Positions 47,920 to 55,669 of a DNA stretch of 64,000 nucleotides are shown in pieces. Source of the stretch: Streptomyces wedmorensis (lineage in GTDB: Bacteria; Actinomycetota; Actinomycetes; Streptomycetales; Streptomycetaceae); contig NZ_JNWK01000079.1 of assembly GCF_000716445.1 (NCBI RefSeq), positions 1 to 64,000 of the forward strand, written 5' to 3'. Within the stretch, counting starts at the first letter, position 1, and the number at the start of each line of letters is the position of its first letter. The notes beneath the pieces are model-generated. The model had not been told where the DNA came from, searched no databases, and saw only the letters and a program-made list of their open reading frames with translations. The position numbers and the translations under genes were made by a program.

Positions 47920-47966
47920 CTGAGTCGAGCCGGGCACGGGACGCGCCCGTGCCCGGCTCGACTCAG
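47920..47966. terminator. Perfect 21-bp stem bidirectional terminator
   Basis: The arm at 47920-47940 (starts CTGAGTCGAGCCGGGC) is exactly inverted at 47946-47966, loop ACGCG. It includes the stop codon of the leftward VOC gene (47963-47965). A short GTCGA repeat precedes it. Confidence 0.85.
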
Positions 47967-48556
47967 TGCGCGATGTGGAATTCGTTGCCGGCGGTGTCGA
48001 GGAACTCGCCGGGGCGGCGGTCGCTCAGGGTCACTTCGAGGCGCACGCGGTTCCGTTCCGGCTTGGCGGCGGAGGGCGGGCCCATCACCATGGAGACGGT
48101 GCTGGTGGGGGTCCGGCGCAGTCTGACGCCCCACTCGTGGGATTCGAGGGCGTGCCAGGCGGTGTGCGACTGCCAGAAGTCCGACTGGGCGTGACGGTCT
48201 TCCTCGGTGGTGTCGAGGCAGAGGGCGACGAGGCCGGAGTCGGCGAAGACGCCGGGATGGCCGGGGCGCAGGACGCAGAACTCGTTGCCTTCGGGGTCGG
48301 CCAGCACATCCCAGGGGACATCTCCCTGGCCGATGTCGGTCCGGGTGGCGCCGAGGGCCAGCAGGCGTTCCACCTCGCTCTCCCAAGAGGGGCCGCCGGC
48401 GAGGTCGAGGTGGAGCCGGTTCTTGAGTGCGGTCTTCGGCTCGGTGGTCGCGGCGAAGCGGAAGCGCAACCCGTCCGTCCGGCCCCCGGTCGCCTCCCGC
48501 CAGAAGCGTTCCATGCGCGTGACGTCGAGCGCGTCGATCACGATGCCGGTGAGCAT
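47963..48556 (-). CDS. Two-domain VOC-family protein
   Basis: A 197-residue protein with two VOC half-modules: the first starts GIVIDALDVTRMERFWREAT and ends LADPEGNEFCVLRPG, the second runs from VALCLDTTEEDRHAQSDFW to FLDTAGNEFHIAH. Each module ends in a similar D-x-x-GNEF motif, evidence for internal duplication. ATG 48556 follows GGGGGAA. Reaction unknown; glyoxalase/dioxygenase-like. The last codons lie inside the terminator stem. Confidence 0.85.
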   Translation of the reverse strand: MLTGIVIDALDVTRMERFWREATGGRTDGLRFRFAATTEPKTALKNRLHLDLAGGPSWESEVERLLALGATRTDIGQGDVPWDVLADPEGNEFCVLRPGHPGVFADSGLVALCLDTTEEDRHAQSDFWQSHTAWHALESHEWGVRLRRTPTSTVSMVMGPPSAAKPERNRVRLEVTLSDRRPGEFLDTAGNEFHIAH

Positions 48557-48772
48557 GCGGTTCCCCCAAGTCGTCGGATGCCTGGCTCGTGCATTGTGGC
48601 CGCCGGCGACCGCGCCCGTCGGCAGAATGCCGATGACCGACCCCGCCGACCCGATCCTGTTGATCTTTGGCCATCGGCCTGTTTCGGGTGGTGGAGACGG
48701 ACCCGCACGATGAGGGTGTCGGCAGTCGTTCGAGAGCGCCTCGGAGTACCCCGAGGCAGAGGGAGCGGAATC

Positions 48773-48958
48773 ATGGCCCTGGAAATGCGAGACCGGTGCG
48801 AGCGGTGCGAGACGGCGGCGCTGACCGCGGACGGGCCCGCCCGCATCTGCTCCTACGAGTGCACCTTCTGCGTGCCCTGCGCGGAGCAGATGAACGGGAC
48901 CTGCCCCAACTGCGGTGGAGAGCTCGTGGCCCGCCCGACGCGCCGCGCCGCGAACTAG
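48773..48958 (+). CDS. DUF1272 small zinc-binding protein
   Basis: A 61-residue cysteine-rich protein. CERCETAAL, ICSYECTFCVPCAE and CPNCGGEL give eight Cys in pairs, enough for two zinc sites in a zinc-ribbon or ring-like fold; this is the DUF1272 pattern. ATG 48773 follows GGGAGCGGAA. Function unknown. It is followed at once by a stretch of tandem repeats and hairpin element copy B. Confidence 0.85.
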   Translation: MALEMRDRCERCETAALTADGPARICSYECTFCVPCAEQMNGTCPNCGGELVARPTRRAAN

Positions 48959-49005
48959 CCGGCACCTTCGCCCGCCACCCCGCTGCGGGCCGCCACGCCG
49001 GGCCC

Positions 49006-49120
49006 CGTGCGGGCCTGCGCCCGTCGCCCGCTGCCGTGCGGGCCTGCGCCCGTCGCCCGCTGCCGTGCGGGCCTGCGCCCGTCGCCCGCTGCCGTGCGGG
49101 CCTTCGCCCTCGCCCACCGC
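49006..49120. repeat. 29-bp tandem repeat, four units
   Basis: CGTGCGGGCCTGCGCCCGTC-type units start at 49006, 49035, 49064 and 49093 and are nearly identical. Their inverse resembles the repeats beside copy A of the hairpin element (12091-12250). Units of this sort occur only next to the two hairpin elements in this window. Confidence 0.8.
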
Positions 49121-49142
49121 CGTGTGGGCAATCGTCCCGCCA

Positions 49143-49323
49143 CCGTGTGGGCAATCGTCCCGCTGGGGCGGGACGGGTGGGCACACGGGACGGCGCCCTC
49201 GGCGGCGCCTCCGCCCCCTGCGCCCGGACCCGCACCACTGGGTCGGCGCGCACCGGGTGCGGGTTCAGGCGCGGAAGCCTGGGCCCGGCAAGGGGCGCCG
49301 TCCGTTGTGCCCACCCGTTCCGC
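49143..49323. repeat. Nested-hairpin element, copy B (right end truncated)
   Basis: In inverted orientation relative to copy A. The left hairpin 49143-49188 is complete: outer stem CCGTGTG/CACACGG, inner stem CGTCCCGC/GCGGGACG, TGGG loop. The 113-bp middle (49189-49301) has the same length as in A, with near-identical arms and a different 19-nt centre (49237-49255). The right hairpin stops after CGTTCCGC at 49323. A partial repeat of the left arm precedes it (49121-49141). With the 29-bp repeats it accounts for most of the gap 48959-49377. Confidence 0.8.
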
Positions 49324-49377
49324 CCGCGGGCCGCGACGGGGTGGCCGGGGCTCGTAGGGGTGGCGGGAAGGACTAAA

Positions 49378-49397
49378 GCAAGCGTGCTTGATTGTTT
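49378..49397 (+). promoter_or_regulatory. Operator/promoter of acyl-CoA operon 1
   Basis: GCAAGCGTGCTTGATTGTTT, containing the inverted repeat CAAGC-GT-GCTTG, matches the sequence at 58139-58158 at 18 of 20 positions. TTGATT (49389-49394) could be the -35 box with CATGCT 17 bp downstream as -10. Likely target of the TetR protein encoded at 60534-61130. Confidence 0.65.
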
Positions 49398-49460
49398 CTG
49401 GTGGCGCTGCCATGCTCCTGGCGAAGGCCCGTGAACGCCCGTCCCCGAGGGGAGCGCACC

Positions 49461-50249
49461 GTGTCCGACTCTGCCGTCGTGCTCGACGACCTACGTGGTG
49501 AGAGTGAAGAACTCGACGTGATGGTCGGTGGGTTGAGCGAGGAGCAGTGGGGGGCGGCGACGCCCGCGCTCGGCTGGACGATCGCCCACCAGATCGCTCA
49601 CTTGGCGTGGACGGACCGGGCCGCCGTGCTGGCGGCGACCGACGCGGAGGCGTTCGCGGTCGAGGCCGGGAAGGCGATGGCGGCGCCCGAGAGGTTCGTC
49701 GACGAGGGGGCGGAGGAGGGGGCGAAGCTGCCTCCCGCGGAGTTGCTCGCGCGCTGGCGGGAGGGGCGGGAGGCGCTTCAGGCGGCGTTGCGGGCGGTGG
49801 AGCCGGGTGCCCGGTTTCCTTGGTACGGGCCGCCGATGAGCGCGCCGGCGATGGCCACGGCGCGGCTGATGGAGACGTGGGCGCACGGCCAGGACGTGGC
49901 TGACGCGCTGGGGGTCGTGCGGGCGCCCACGGCTCGGTTGCGGCATGTGGCGTGGATCGGCGTCAGGGCGCGCGACTACGCCTACCTGGTGCGGGGTGTT
50001 CCGGCGCCTGCAGAGCAGTTCCGTGTGGAACTGGAGGCGCCTGGCGGGGAGTTGTGGGCGTACGGGTCGGAGGGGGCGTCGCAGCGGGTCACCGGCAAGG
50101 CGCTCGACTTCTGTCTGCTCGTCACGCAGCGCGTGCATCGTGCGGACACGGGTCTGGTCGCGGAGGGTGCCGAGGCCGAGCGGTGGCTGGGGATCGCGCA
50201 GGCGTTCGCGGGTCCGGCGGGTGCGGGTCGTGCGGCTCGGGGGGCGTAG
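49461..50249 (+). CDS. TIGR03084-family (DinB-like) metal-binding protein
   Basis: A 262-residue protein of the maleylpyruvate-isomerase/DinB-like four-helix family. VLDDLRGESEELDVMVGGLS opens the bundle; His in TIAHQIAHLAWTD and in METWAHGQDVADALG are the likely metal ligands. Members act as thiol-dependent isomerases or remain uncharacterised, and TIGR03084 members often sit beside fatty-acid catabolic genes. GTG 49461 has GGGGAG upstream. First gene of operon 1 behind the shared operator; its stop overlaps the next start by one base (TAGTG). Confidence 0.82.
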   Translation: MSDSAVVLDDLRGESEELDVMVGGLSEEQWGAATPALGWTIAHQIAHLAWTDRAAVLAATDAEAFAVEAGKAMAAPERFVDEGAEEGAKLPPAELLARWREGREALQAALRAVEPGARFPWYGPPMSAPAMATARLMETWAHGQDVADALGVVRAPTARLRHVAWIGVRARDYAYLVRGVPAPAEQFRVELEAPGGELWAYGSEGASQRVTGKALDFCLLVTQRVHRADTGLVAEGAEAERWLGIAQAFAGPAGAGRAARGA

Positions 50250-52135
50250 TGGTGCTGCGTATCGGCAATGCGTCCGGGTTCTACGGCGACCGGTTCGACG
50301 CGGTGCGGGAGATGCTGACCGGGGGTGAGCTGGATGTCCTGACGGGTGACTATCTGGCCGAGCTGACGATGCTCATCCTGGGCAGGGACCAGTTGAAGGA
50401 TCCGTCGGCCGGGTATGCGAGGACGTTCCTCCGGCAGATGGAGGAGGGGCTGGGGCTGGCTCATGACCGGGGGGTCAGGATCGTCGCGAACGCCGGCGGT
50501 CTGAATCCGGCCGGGCTCGCGGAGGCGCTGCGTGCGCTCGCCGGGAAGCTGGGTCTGCCGGTCCGGGTGGCCCATGTCGAGGGGGACCGGCTGCCGGCGG
50601 CGGACGGGGTGCTGACGTCGAACGCCTATCTCGGCGGGGCAGGGATCGCCGCCTGTCTGGCGGCCGGCGCCGATGTCGTGGTCACCGGCCGGGTCACGGA
50701 CGCGGCTCTCGTCACGGGGCCCGCGCAGTGGCGGTTCGGGTGGGGGCCGGAGGAGTACGACAGGCTGGCGGGGGCGGTGGTCGCGGGGCACGTCCTGGAG
50801 TGCGGTACGCAGGCCACCGGCGGGAACTACGCGTTCTTCGCCGAGCACGACCCGAAGGTGTTGCGCCGTCCCGGCTTCCCGCTCGCCGAGTTGTACGCCG
50901 ACGGCACGTCCGTCATCACCAAGCACCCCGGCACCGGCGGCCTCGTCGACGTCGGCACGGTCACGGCCCAGCTCCTGTACGAGACGGCCGGAGCCCGTTA
51001 CGCGGGCCCCGACGTGACCGCCCGGCTCGACACCGTACGGCTCACCCAGGAGGGCCCCGACCGGGTCCGGATCGACGGGGTGCGGGGGGAGGCGCCGCCG
51101 CCGACGCTGAAGGTGGGGCGCAGCAGGTCGGGCGGCTTCCGCAACGAGGTCGTGTTCGTCCTCACCGGGCTCGACGTGGAGGCCAAGGCGCGGCTCGTGC
51201 GGGACCAGGTCGAGGACGCGCTGACGACGGGCCGCCCGGCGGAGGTCCGCTGGGAGCTGGCCCGCACCGACCACCCCGACGCGGCCACCGAGGAGACGGC
51301 GAGCGCGCTGCTGCGGCTCGTCGTGCGTGACCCGGCCCCGGAGCCCGTGGGGCGGGCGGTGACGGGTGCGGCCATCGAGCTGGCCCTCGCGAGCTATCCC
51401 GGCTTCCACGTGACCGCGCCGCCGGGCAAGGGCGTTCCCTACGGCGTCTTCGAGGCCGTGTACGTGCCGGCCGCCGAGGTCCCGCACACGGCGGTCCTCC
51501 CGGACGGGACCCGCCGGGAGGTCCCGGCGCCGGGGCGGGTCCTCGACCTGGTACCCGTAACCGATCCGGAGCTTCCGCCGCCGTATCCCGAGGGGCCCGT
51601 CCGGCGTGTGCCCCTCGGACGGATCGCCGGGGCCCGCAGCGGCGACAAGGGCGGCGACGCCAACGTCGGCGTGTGGGTCCGTACGGACGAGGAGTGGCGT
51701 TGGCTCGCGCACGCCCTGACCGTGGAGAGGTTCCGTGAACTCCTGCCGGAGACCGCGGGGTCGAGCGTCGTCCGGCACGTCCTGCCCAACCTGCGGGCCC
51801 TCAACTTCACCGTCGCCGGGATCCTCGGCCAGGGTGTCGCCTCCCAGGCCCGCTTCGACCCCCAGGCGAAGGCCCTCGGCGAGTGGCTCCGCTCCCGCCG
51901 CCTCGACATCCCGGCCGGGCTCCTGCCGGAGGCGGGCACCGCACCCCCGCCGCCCGACCCCGACGCCGCAGGCGCCGCGCTTCCGGCGCCCGACCCCGAC
52001 CCGGGCCCCGCACCCCCGCCGCCCGACCCCGACCCCGACCCCGGGGCCGACGCCGCCGCACCATCCGCGCCCGGCGTCTCCGCCCCCGACACGCCGGCCC
52101 CCCTCCCGCCCCACCCACCGGAGGAACTCCGATGA
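50249..52135 (+). CDS. AtuA-like protein (DUF1446) with Pro/Asp-rich tail
   Basis: A 628-residue member of the acyclic-terpene-utilisation AtuA family (LRIGNASGFYGDRFDAVREM, VANAGGLNPAGLAEALRALA, VTGRVTDAALVTGPAQWRFG). A second conserved domain at about 450-560 (AGARSGDKGGDANVGVWVRT) is the usual AtuA C-terminal domain. In Pseudomonas, AtuA is needed for growth on citronellol but its reaction is unclear. Residues about 563-628 are an added Pro/Asp/Ala tail with internal repeats, unlike the compact family. GTG 50249 or 50252. Its stop overlaps the ATG of the carboxyltransferase gene. Confidence 0.88.
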   Translation: MVLRIGNASGFYGDRFDAVREMLTGGELDVLTGDYLAELTMLILGRDQLKDPSAGYARTFLRQMEEGLGLAHDRGVRIVANAGGLNPAGLAEALRALAGKLGLPVRVAHVEGDRLPAADGVLTSNAYLGGAGIAACLAAGADVVVTGRVTDAALVTGPAQWRFGWGPEEYDRLAGAVVAGHVLECGTQATGGNYAFFAEHDPKVLRRPGFPLAELYADGTSVITKHPGTGGLVDVGTVTAQLLYETAGARYAGPDVTARLDTVRLTQEGPDRVRIDGVRGEAPPPTLKVGRSRSGGFRNEVVFVLTGLDVEAKARLVRDQVEDALTTGRPAEVRWELARTDHPDAATEETASALLRLVVRDPAPEPVGRAVTGAAIELALASYPGFHVTAPPGKGVPYGVFEAVYVPAAEVPHTAVLPDGTRREVPAPGRVLDLVPVTDPELPPPYPEGPVRRVPLGRIAGARSGDKGGDANVGVWVRTDEEWRWLAHALTVERFRELLPETAGSSVVRHVLPNLRALNFTVAGILGQGVASQARFDPQAKALGEWLRSRRLDIPAGLLPEAGTAPPPPDPDAAGAALPAPDPDPGPAPPPPDPDPDPGADAAAPSAPGVSAPDTPAPLPPHPPEELR

Positions 52136-53730
52136 CCGTCCTCGCCTCCGCCCTCGACACCGGCGGGTCCGACTTCGCGGCCGCGCGTGCCGCGATGCTC
52201 GACAAGCTGGCCGCGCTCGACGCGGAGCACGCCAAGGCCCTCGCGGGGGGCGGTGAGAAGTACACGGATCGGCACCGGAAGCGCGGGAAGATGCTCGCGC
52301 GGGAGCGGATCGAGCTGCTGGTCGACGCCGATTCGCCGTTCCTGGAGCTGTCGCCGCTGGCGGCCTGGGGGAGCGACTACGCGGTGGGCGCTTCGCTGAT
52401 CACCGGCATCGGGGTCGTGGAGGGCGTCGAGTGCCTGATCACCGCGAACGATCCGACCGTGCGGGGCGGGGCGTCGAATCCGTGGACGCTGAAGAAGGCG
52501 CTGAGGGCGAACGAGATCGCGTACGCCAACCGGCTGCCCGTGATCTCGCTCGTCGAGTCGGGTGGCGCCGACCTGCCCTCCCAGAAGGAGATCTTCATCC
52601 CGGGTGGGGCGCTGTTCCGCGACCTCACCCGGCTCTCGGCCGCGGGCATCCCGACGGTCGCGGTCGTCTTCGGCAACTCGACGGCGGGGGGCGCGTACGT
52701 GCCCGGCATGTCGGACCACGCCGTGATGATCAAGGAGCAGTCGAAGGTGTTCCTCGGCGGACCGCCGCTCGTGAAGATGGCGACGGGCGAGGAGAGCGAC
52801 GACGAGTCCCTCGGCGGCGCCGCGATGCACGCCCGTACCTCCGGTCTCGCAGACCACTACGCCGTCGACGAGGCCGACGCGATCCGTCAGGCCCGCCGGA
52901 TCGTCGCCCGCCTCAACCACCGCAAGCACCACGCGGATCCGGGCCCGGCGGAGCCCCCGAAGTACGACGAGGACGAACTCCTCGGCATCGTCCCCGGGGA
53001 CCTCAAGACCCCCTTCGACCCGCGCGAGGTGATCGCCCGGATCGTCGACGGCTCGGACTTCGACGAGTTCAAGCCGCTGTACGGGACCTCGCTGACCACG
53101 GGATGGGCGCGGCTGCACGGCTATCCGGTCGGTGTGATCGCCAACGCGCAGGGCGTGCTGTTCTCGGCCGAGTCGCAGAAGGCGGCGCAGTTCATCCAGC
53201 TGGCCAACCAGCGGGACATTCCGCTGGTGTTCCTCCACAACACGACCGGCTACATGGTCGGCAAGGAGTACGAACAGGGCGGCATCATCAAGCACGGCGC
53301 GATGATGATCAACGCGGTGTCGAACTCGAAGGTCCCGCACCTGTCGGTCCTGATGGGCGCGTCCTACGGCGCAGGGCACTACGGCATGTGCGGCCGGGCG
53401 TACGACCCGCGTTTCCTGTTCGCGTGGCCGAGCGCGAAGTCGGCCGTCATGGGCCCGCAGCAGCTCGCCGGCGTGCTGTCGATCGTGGCGCGGGCGTCCG
53501 CCGCCGCGAAGGGGCAGCCGTACGACGACGAGGCGGACGCCGGGCTGCGGGCGCTGGTCGAGGCGCAGATCGAGTCGGAGTCGCTGCCGATGTTCCTGTC
53601 GGGCCGGCTCTACGACGACGGGGTCATCGACCCCCGCGACACCCGCACGGTCCTCGGGCTGTGCCTGTCCGCGATCCACACGGCACCGGTCGAGGGCGCG
53701 CGCGGCGGCTTCGGCGTCTTCCGAATGTGA
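52132..53730 (+). CDS. Acyl-CoA carboxylase carboxyltransferase (AtuC/LiuB-like)
   Basis: A 532-residue biotin-dependent carboxyltransferase. GGASNPWTLKKALRANEIA, ESGGADLPSQKEIFIPGG, GNSTAGGAYVPGMSDHAVMI and MGASYGAGHYGMCGRAYDPR are the oxyanion and CoA-binding segments of methylcrotonyl-/geranyl-CoA carboxylases, longer and distinct from the acetyl/propionyl type. It moves CO2 from biotin to a branched unsaturated acyl-CoA. ATG 52132 has an ideal GGAGGAAC. It pairs with the biotin carboxylase/carrier encoded next. Confidence 0.93.
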   Translation: MTVLASALDTGGSDFAAARAAMLDKLAALDAEHAKALAGGGEKYTDRHRKRGKMLARERIELLVDADSPFLELSPLAAWGSDYAVGASLITGIGVVEGVECLITANDPTVRGGASNPWTLKKALRANEIAYANRLPVISLVESGGADLPSQKEIFIPGGALFRDLTRLSAAGIPTVAVVFGNSTAGGAYVPGMSDHAVMIKEQSKVFLGGPPLVKMATGEESDDESLGGAAMHARTSGLADHYAVDEADAIRQARRIVARLNHRKHHADPGPAEPPKYDEDELLGIVPGDLKTPFDPREVIARIVDGSDFDEFKPLYGTSLTTGWARLHGYPVGVIANAQGVLFSAESQKAAQFIQLANQRDIPLVFLHNTTGYMVGKEYEQGGIIKHGAMMINAVSNSKVPHLSVLMGASYGAGHYGMCGRAYDPRFLFAWPSAKSAVMGPQQLAGVLSIVARASAAAKGQPYDDEADAGLRALVEAQIESESLPMFLSGRLYDDGVIDPRDTRTVLGLCLSAIHTAPVEGARGGFGVFRM

Positions 53731-53738
53731 GGCACCAG

Positions 53739-53783
53739 ATGACCTCGATGATCACCCTCCTCCTCGTGCGAGGCACACTTTGA
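53739..53783 (+). CDS. Leu-rich 14-residue mini-ORF before the biotin carboxylase gene
   Basis: ATG 53739 to TGA 53783 encodes MTSMITLLLVRGTL, with GAGG upstream at 53729-53732. Its second half duplicates the beginning of the next gene (GATCACC then CCTCCTCGT occur twice), and its stop overlaps the TTG start of the carboxylase gene. It may be a by-product of a local duplication or a leader peptide that couples translation. Confidence 0.35.
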   Translation: MTSMITLLLVRGTL

Positions 53784-55669
53784 TCACCTCCCTCCTCGTC
53801 GCGAACCGTGGCGAGATCGCCTGCCGCGTCTTCCGCACCTGCCGTGAGCTGGGCATCTCCACGGTCGCCGTGTACTCCGACGCGGACGCCGACGCGCTGC
53901 ACGTCCGGGACGCCGACACGGCCGTACGGCTGCCGGGGGCCACGCCCTCGGAGACGTACCTGCGCGGCGACCTCATCGTGAAGGCGGCGCTCGCGGCAGG
54001 CGCGGACGCCGTCCACCCCGGCTACGGCTTCCTCTCCGAGAACGCCGACTTCGCGCGGGCCGTCACGGACGCCGGCCTGCTCTGGATCGGGCCGCCGCCG
54101 GCGGCGATCGAGGCGATGGCGTCGAAGACCCGGGCGAAGGAACTCCTCGGCGTCACGCCGCTCCGCCCGGAGGACGTCACCGGGGCCGACCTGCCCGTCC
54201 TGGTGAAGGCGGCGGCGGGCGGCGGCGGTCGCGGCATGCGGGTCGTCCGAGAACTCGACGCGCTGCCCGGCGAGTTGAAGGCCGCGTCCGCCGAGGCCGC
54301 GAGCGCCTTCGGGGACGGGGAGGTGTTCGTCGAGCCGTACGTCGAGGACGGCCGCCACGTCGAGGTGCAGCTCCTCTGCGACACCCACGGCACGGCCTGG
54401 GCGCTCGGCACCCGCGACTGCTCGCTCCAGCGCCGCCACCAGAAGGTGATCGAGGAGGCTCCGGCGCCGGGCCTGCCCGCCGCCCTGGAGGCCTCGCTCC
54501 TGGACACGGCCGTGCGCGCCGCGAAGGCCGTCGGCTACGTGGGGGCGGGCACGGTCGAGTTCCTCGTCGCCGACGGCCGGGCGCACTTCCTGGAGATGAA
54601 CACCCGGCTCCAGGTCGAGCACCCCGTCACGGAGGAGGTGTACGGGGTCGACCTCGTCGCCCTCCAGCTGGCGGTCGCCGAGGGCCGGGCCCTGCCGACC
54701 GAGCCCCCGGCCCCCCGGGGACACGCCATCGAGGCCCGGCTCTACGCCGAGGACCCGGCGCGGGAGTGGGCGCCGCAGACGGGCGTCCTGCACCGCTTCG
54801 ACGTGCCGGGGGAGGGCCGCGTCCGGGTCGACACCGGGTACGCCTCCGGGGACGCCGTCGGAGTCCACTACGACCCGATGCTCGCCAAGGTGATCGTCCA
54901 CGCCCCCACCCGCGCCGAAGCCGCCCGCAAACTCGCCCACGCCCTGGAGCGGACCCGCGTCCACGGCCCCGTCACCAACCGGGGGCTGCTCGTCGCCTCG
55001 CTGCGCCACCCCGAGTACACCTCCCCGGAGGTCCTCGACACGGGTTTCTACGAGCGCAACCTGCCCGCCCTGACCACCGCGCCGGACGGCGAGCGGTACG
55101 CGGCCGTCGCCGCCGCCCTCGCCGAGGCGGCCGCCAACCGGGGCCGGTTCGGCGGCGGTTGGCGCAACCTCCGCTCCCAGGACGAGACGCGGACGTACGG
55201 CGACCAGGAGGTCCGCTACCGGCCGGCCAGGGGCGGCGGGTACGAGGTCACGGCCCCCGAGGGGGTACGGGTCGTGGCGGCGGCCCCCGACCGCGTACGG
55301 CTCGAAGTGGCGGGAGTCGTCAGGGACTTCACGGTCGACCGGTACGGCGACGGCACGGTCCACTCCGGTCCCCACCGCCTCGTCCCCCGGCCCCGCTTCA
55401 CCGACCCCAGCGAGCAGACGGCGCCCGGCTCCCTGCTCGCCCCGATGCCCGGCACCGTCGTCCGGGTCGCGGACGGCCTCGCCGTCGGCGACCGGGTGAC
55501 CGCCGGACAGCCCCTGCTCTGGCTGGAGGCCATGAAGATGGAGCACCGCGTCTCCGCTCCCGCCTCCGGCACGCTCACCGCGCTCCACGCCGTCCCCGGC
55601 CGCCAGGTCGAGGTCGGCGCCCTGCTCGCCGTCGTACAGACCGAAGCAACGGAGGAAGACCCCGTATGA
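53780..55669 (+). CDS. Acyl-CoA carboxylase biotin carboxylase/biotin carrier subunit (AtuF/LiuD-like)
   Basis: A 629-residue protein: biotin carboxylase domain (LLVANRGEIACRVFRTCREL, AVHPGYGFLSENADFARAV, the ATP loop KAAAGGGGRGMRVV, EMNTRLQVEHPVTEEV) to about residue 450 and a C-terminal biotinyl domain with the attachment Lys in LEAMKMEHRV. It carboxylates its own biotin for the adjacent carboxyltransferase. The only in-frame start at the right place is TTG 53780 after GAGG; the region appears to carry a local duplication of the original start. The stop overlaps the next ATG. Confidence 0.93.
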   Translation: MITSLLVANRGEIACRVFRTCRELGISTVAVYSDADADALHVRDADTAVRLPGATPSETYLRGDLIVKAALAAGADAVHPGYGFLSENADFARAVTDAGLLWIGPPPAAIEAMASKTRAKELLGVTPLRPEDVTGADLPVLVKAAAGGGGRGMRVVRELDALPGELKAASAEAASAFGDGEVFVEPYVEDGRHVEVQLLCDTHGTAWALGTRDCSLQRRHQKVIEEAPAPGLPAALEASLLDTAVRAAKAVGYVGAGTVEFLVADGRAHFLEMNTRLQVEHPVTEEVYGVDLVALQLAVAEGRALPTEPPAPRGHAIEARLYAEDPAREWAPQTGVLHRFDVPGEGRVRVDTGYASGDAVGVHYDPMLAKVIVHAPTRAEAARKLAHALERTRVHGPVTNRGLLVASLRHPEYTSPEVLDTGFYERNLPALTTAPDGERYAAVAAALAEAAANRGRFGGGWRNLRSQDETRTYGDQEVRYRPARGGGYEVTAPEGVRVVAAAPDRVRLEVAGVVRDFTVDRYGDGTVHSGPHRLVPRPRFTDPSEQTAPGSLLAPMPGTVVRVADGLAVGDRVTAGQPLLWLEAMKMEHRVSAPASGTLTALHAVPGRQVEVGALLAVVQTEATEEDPV

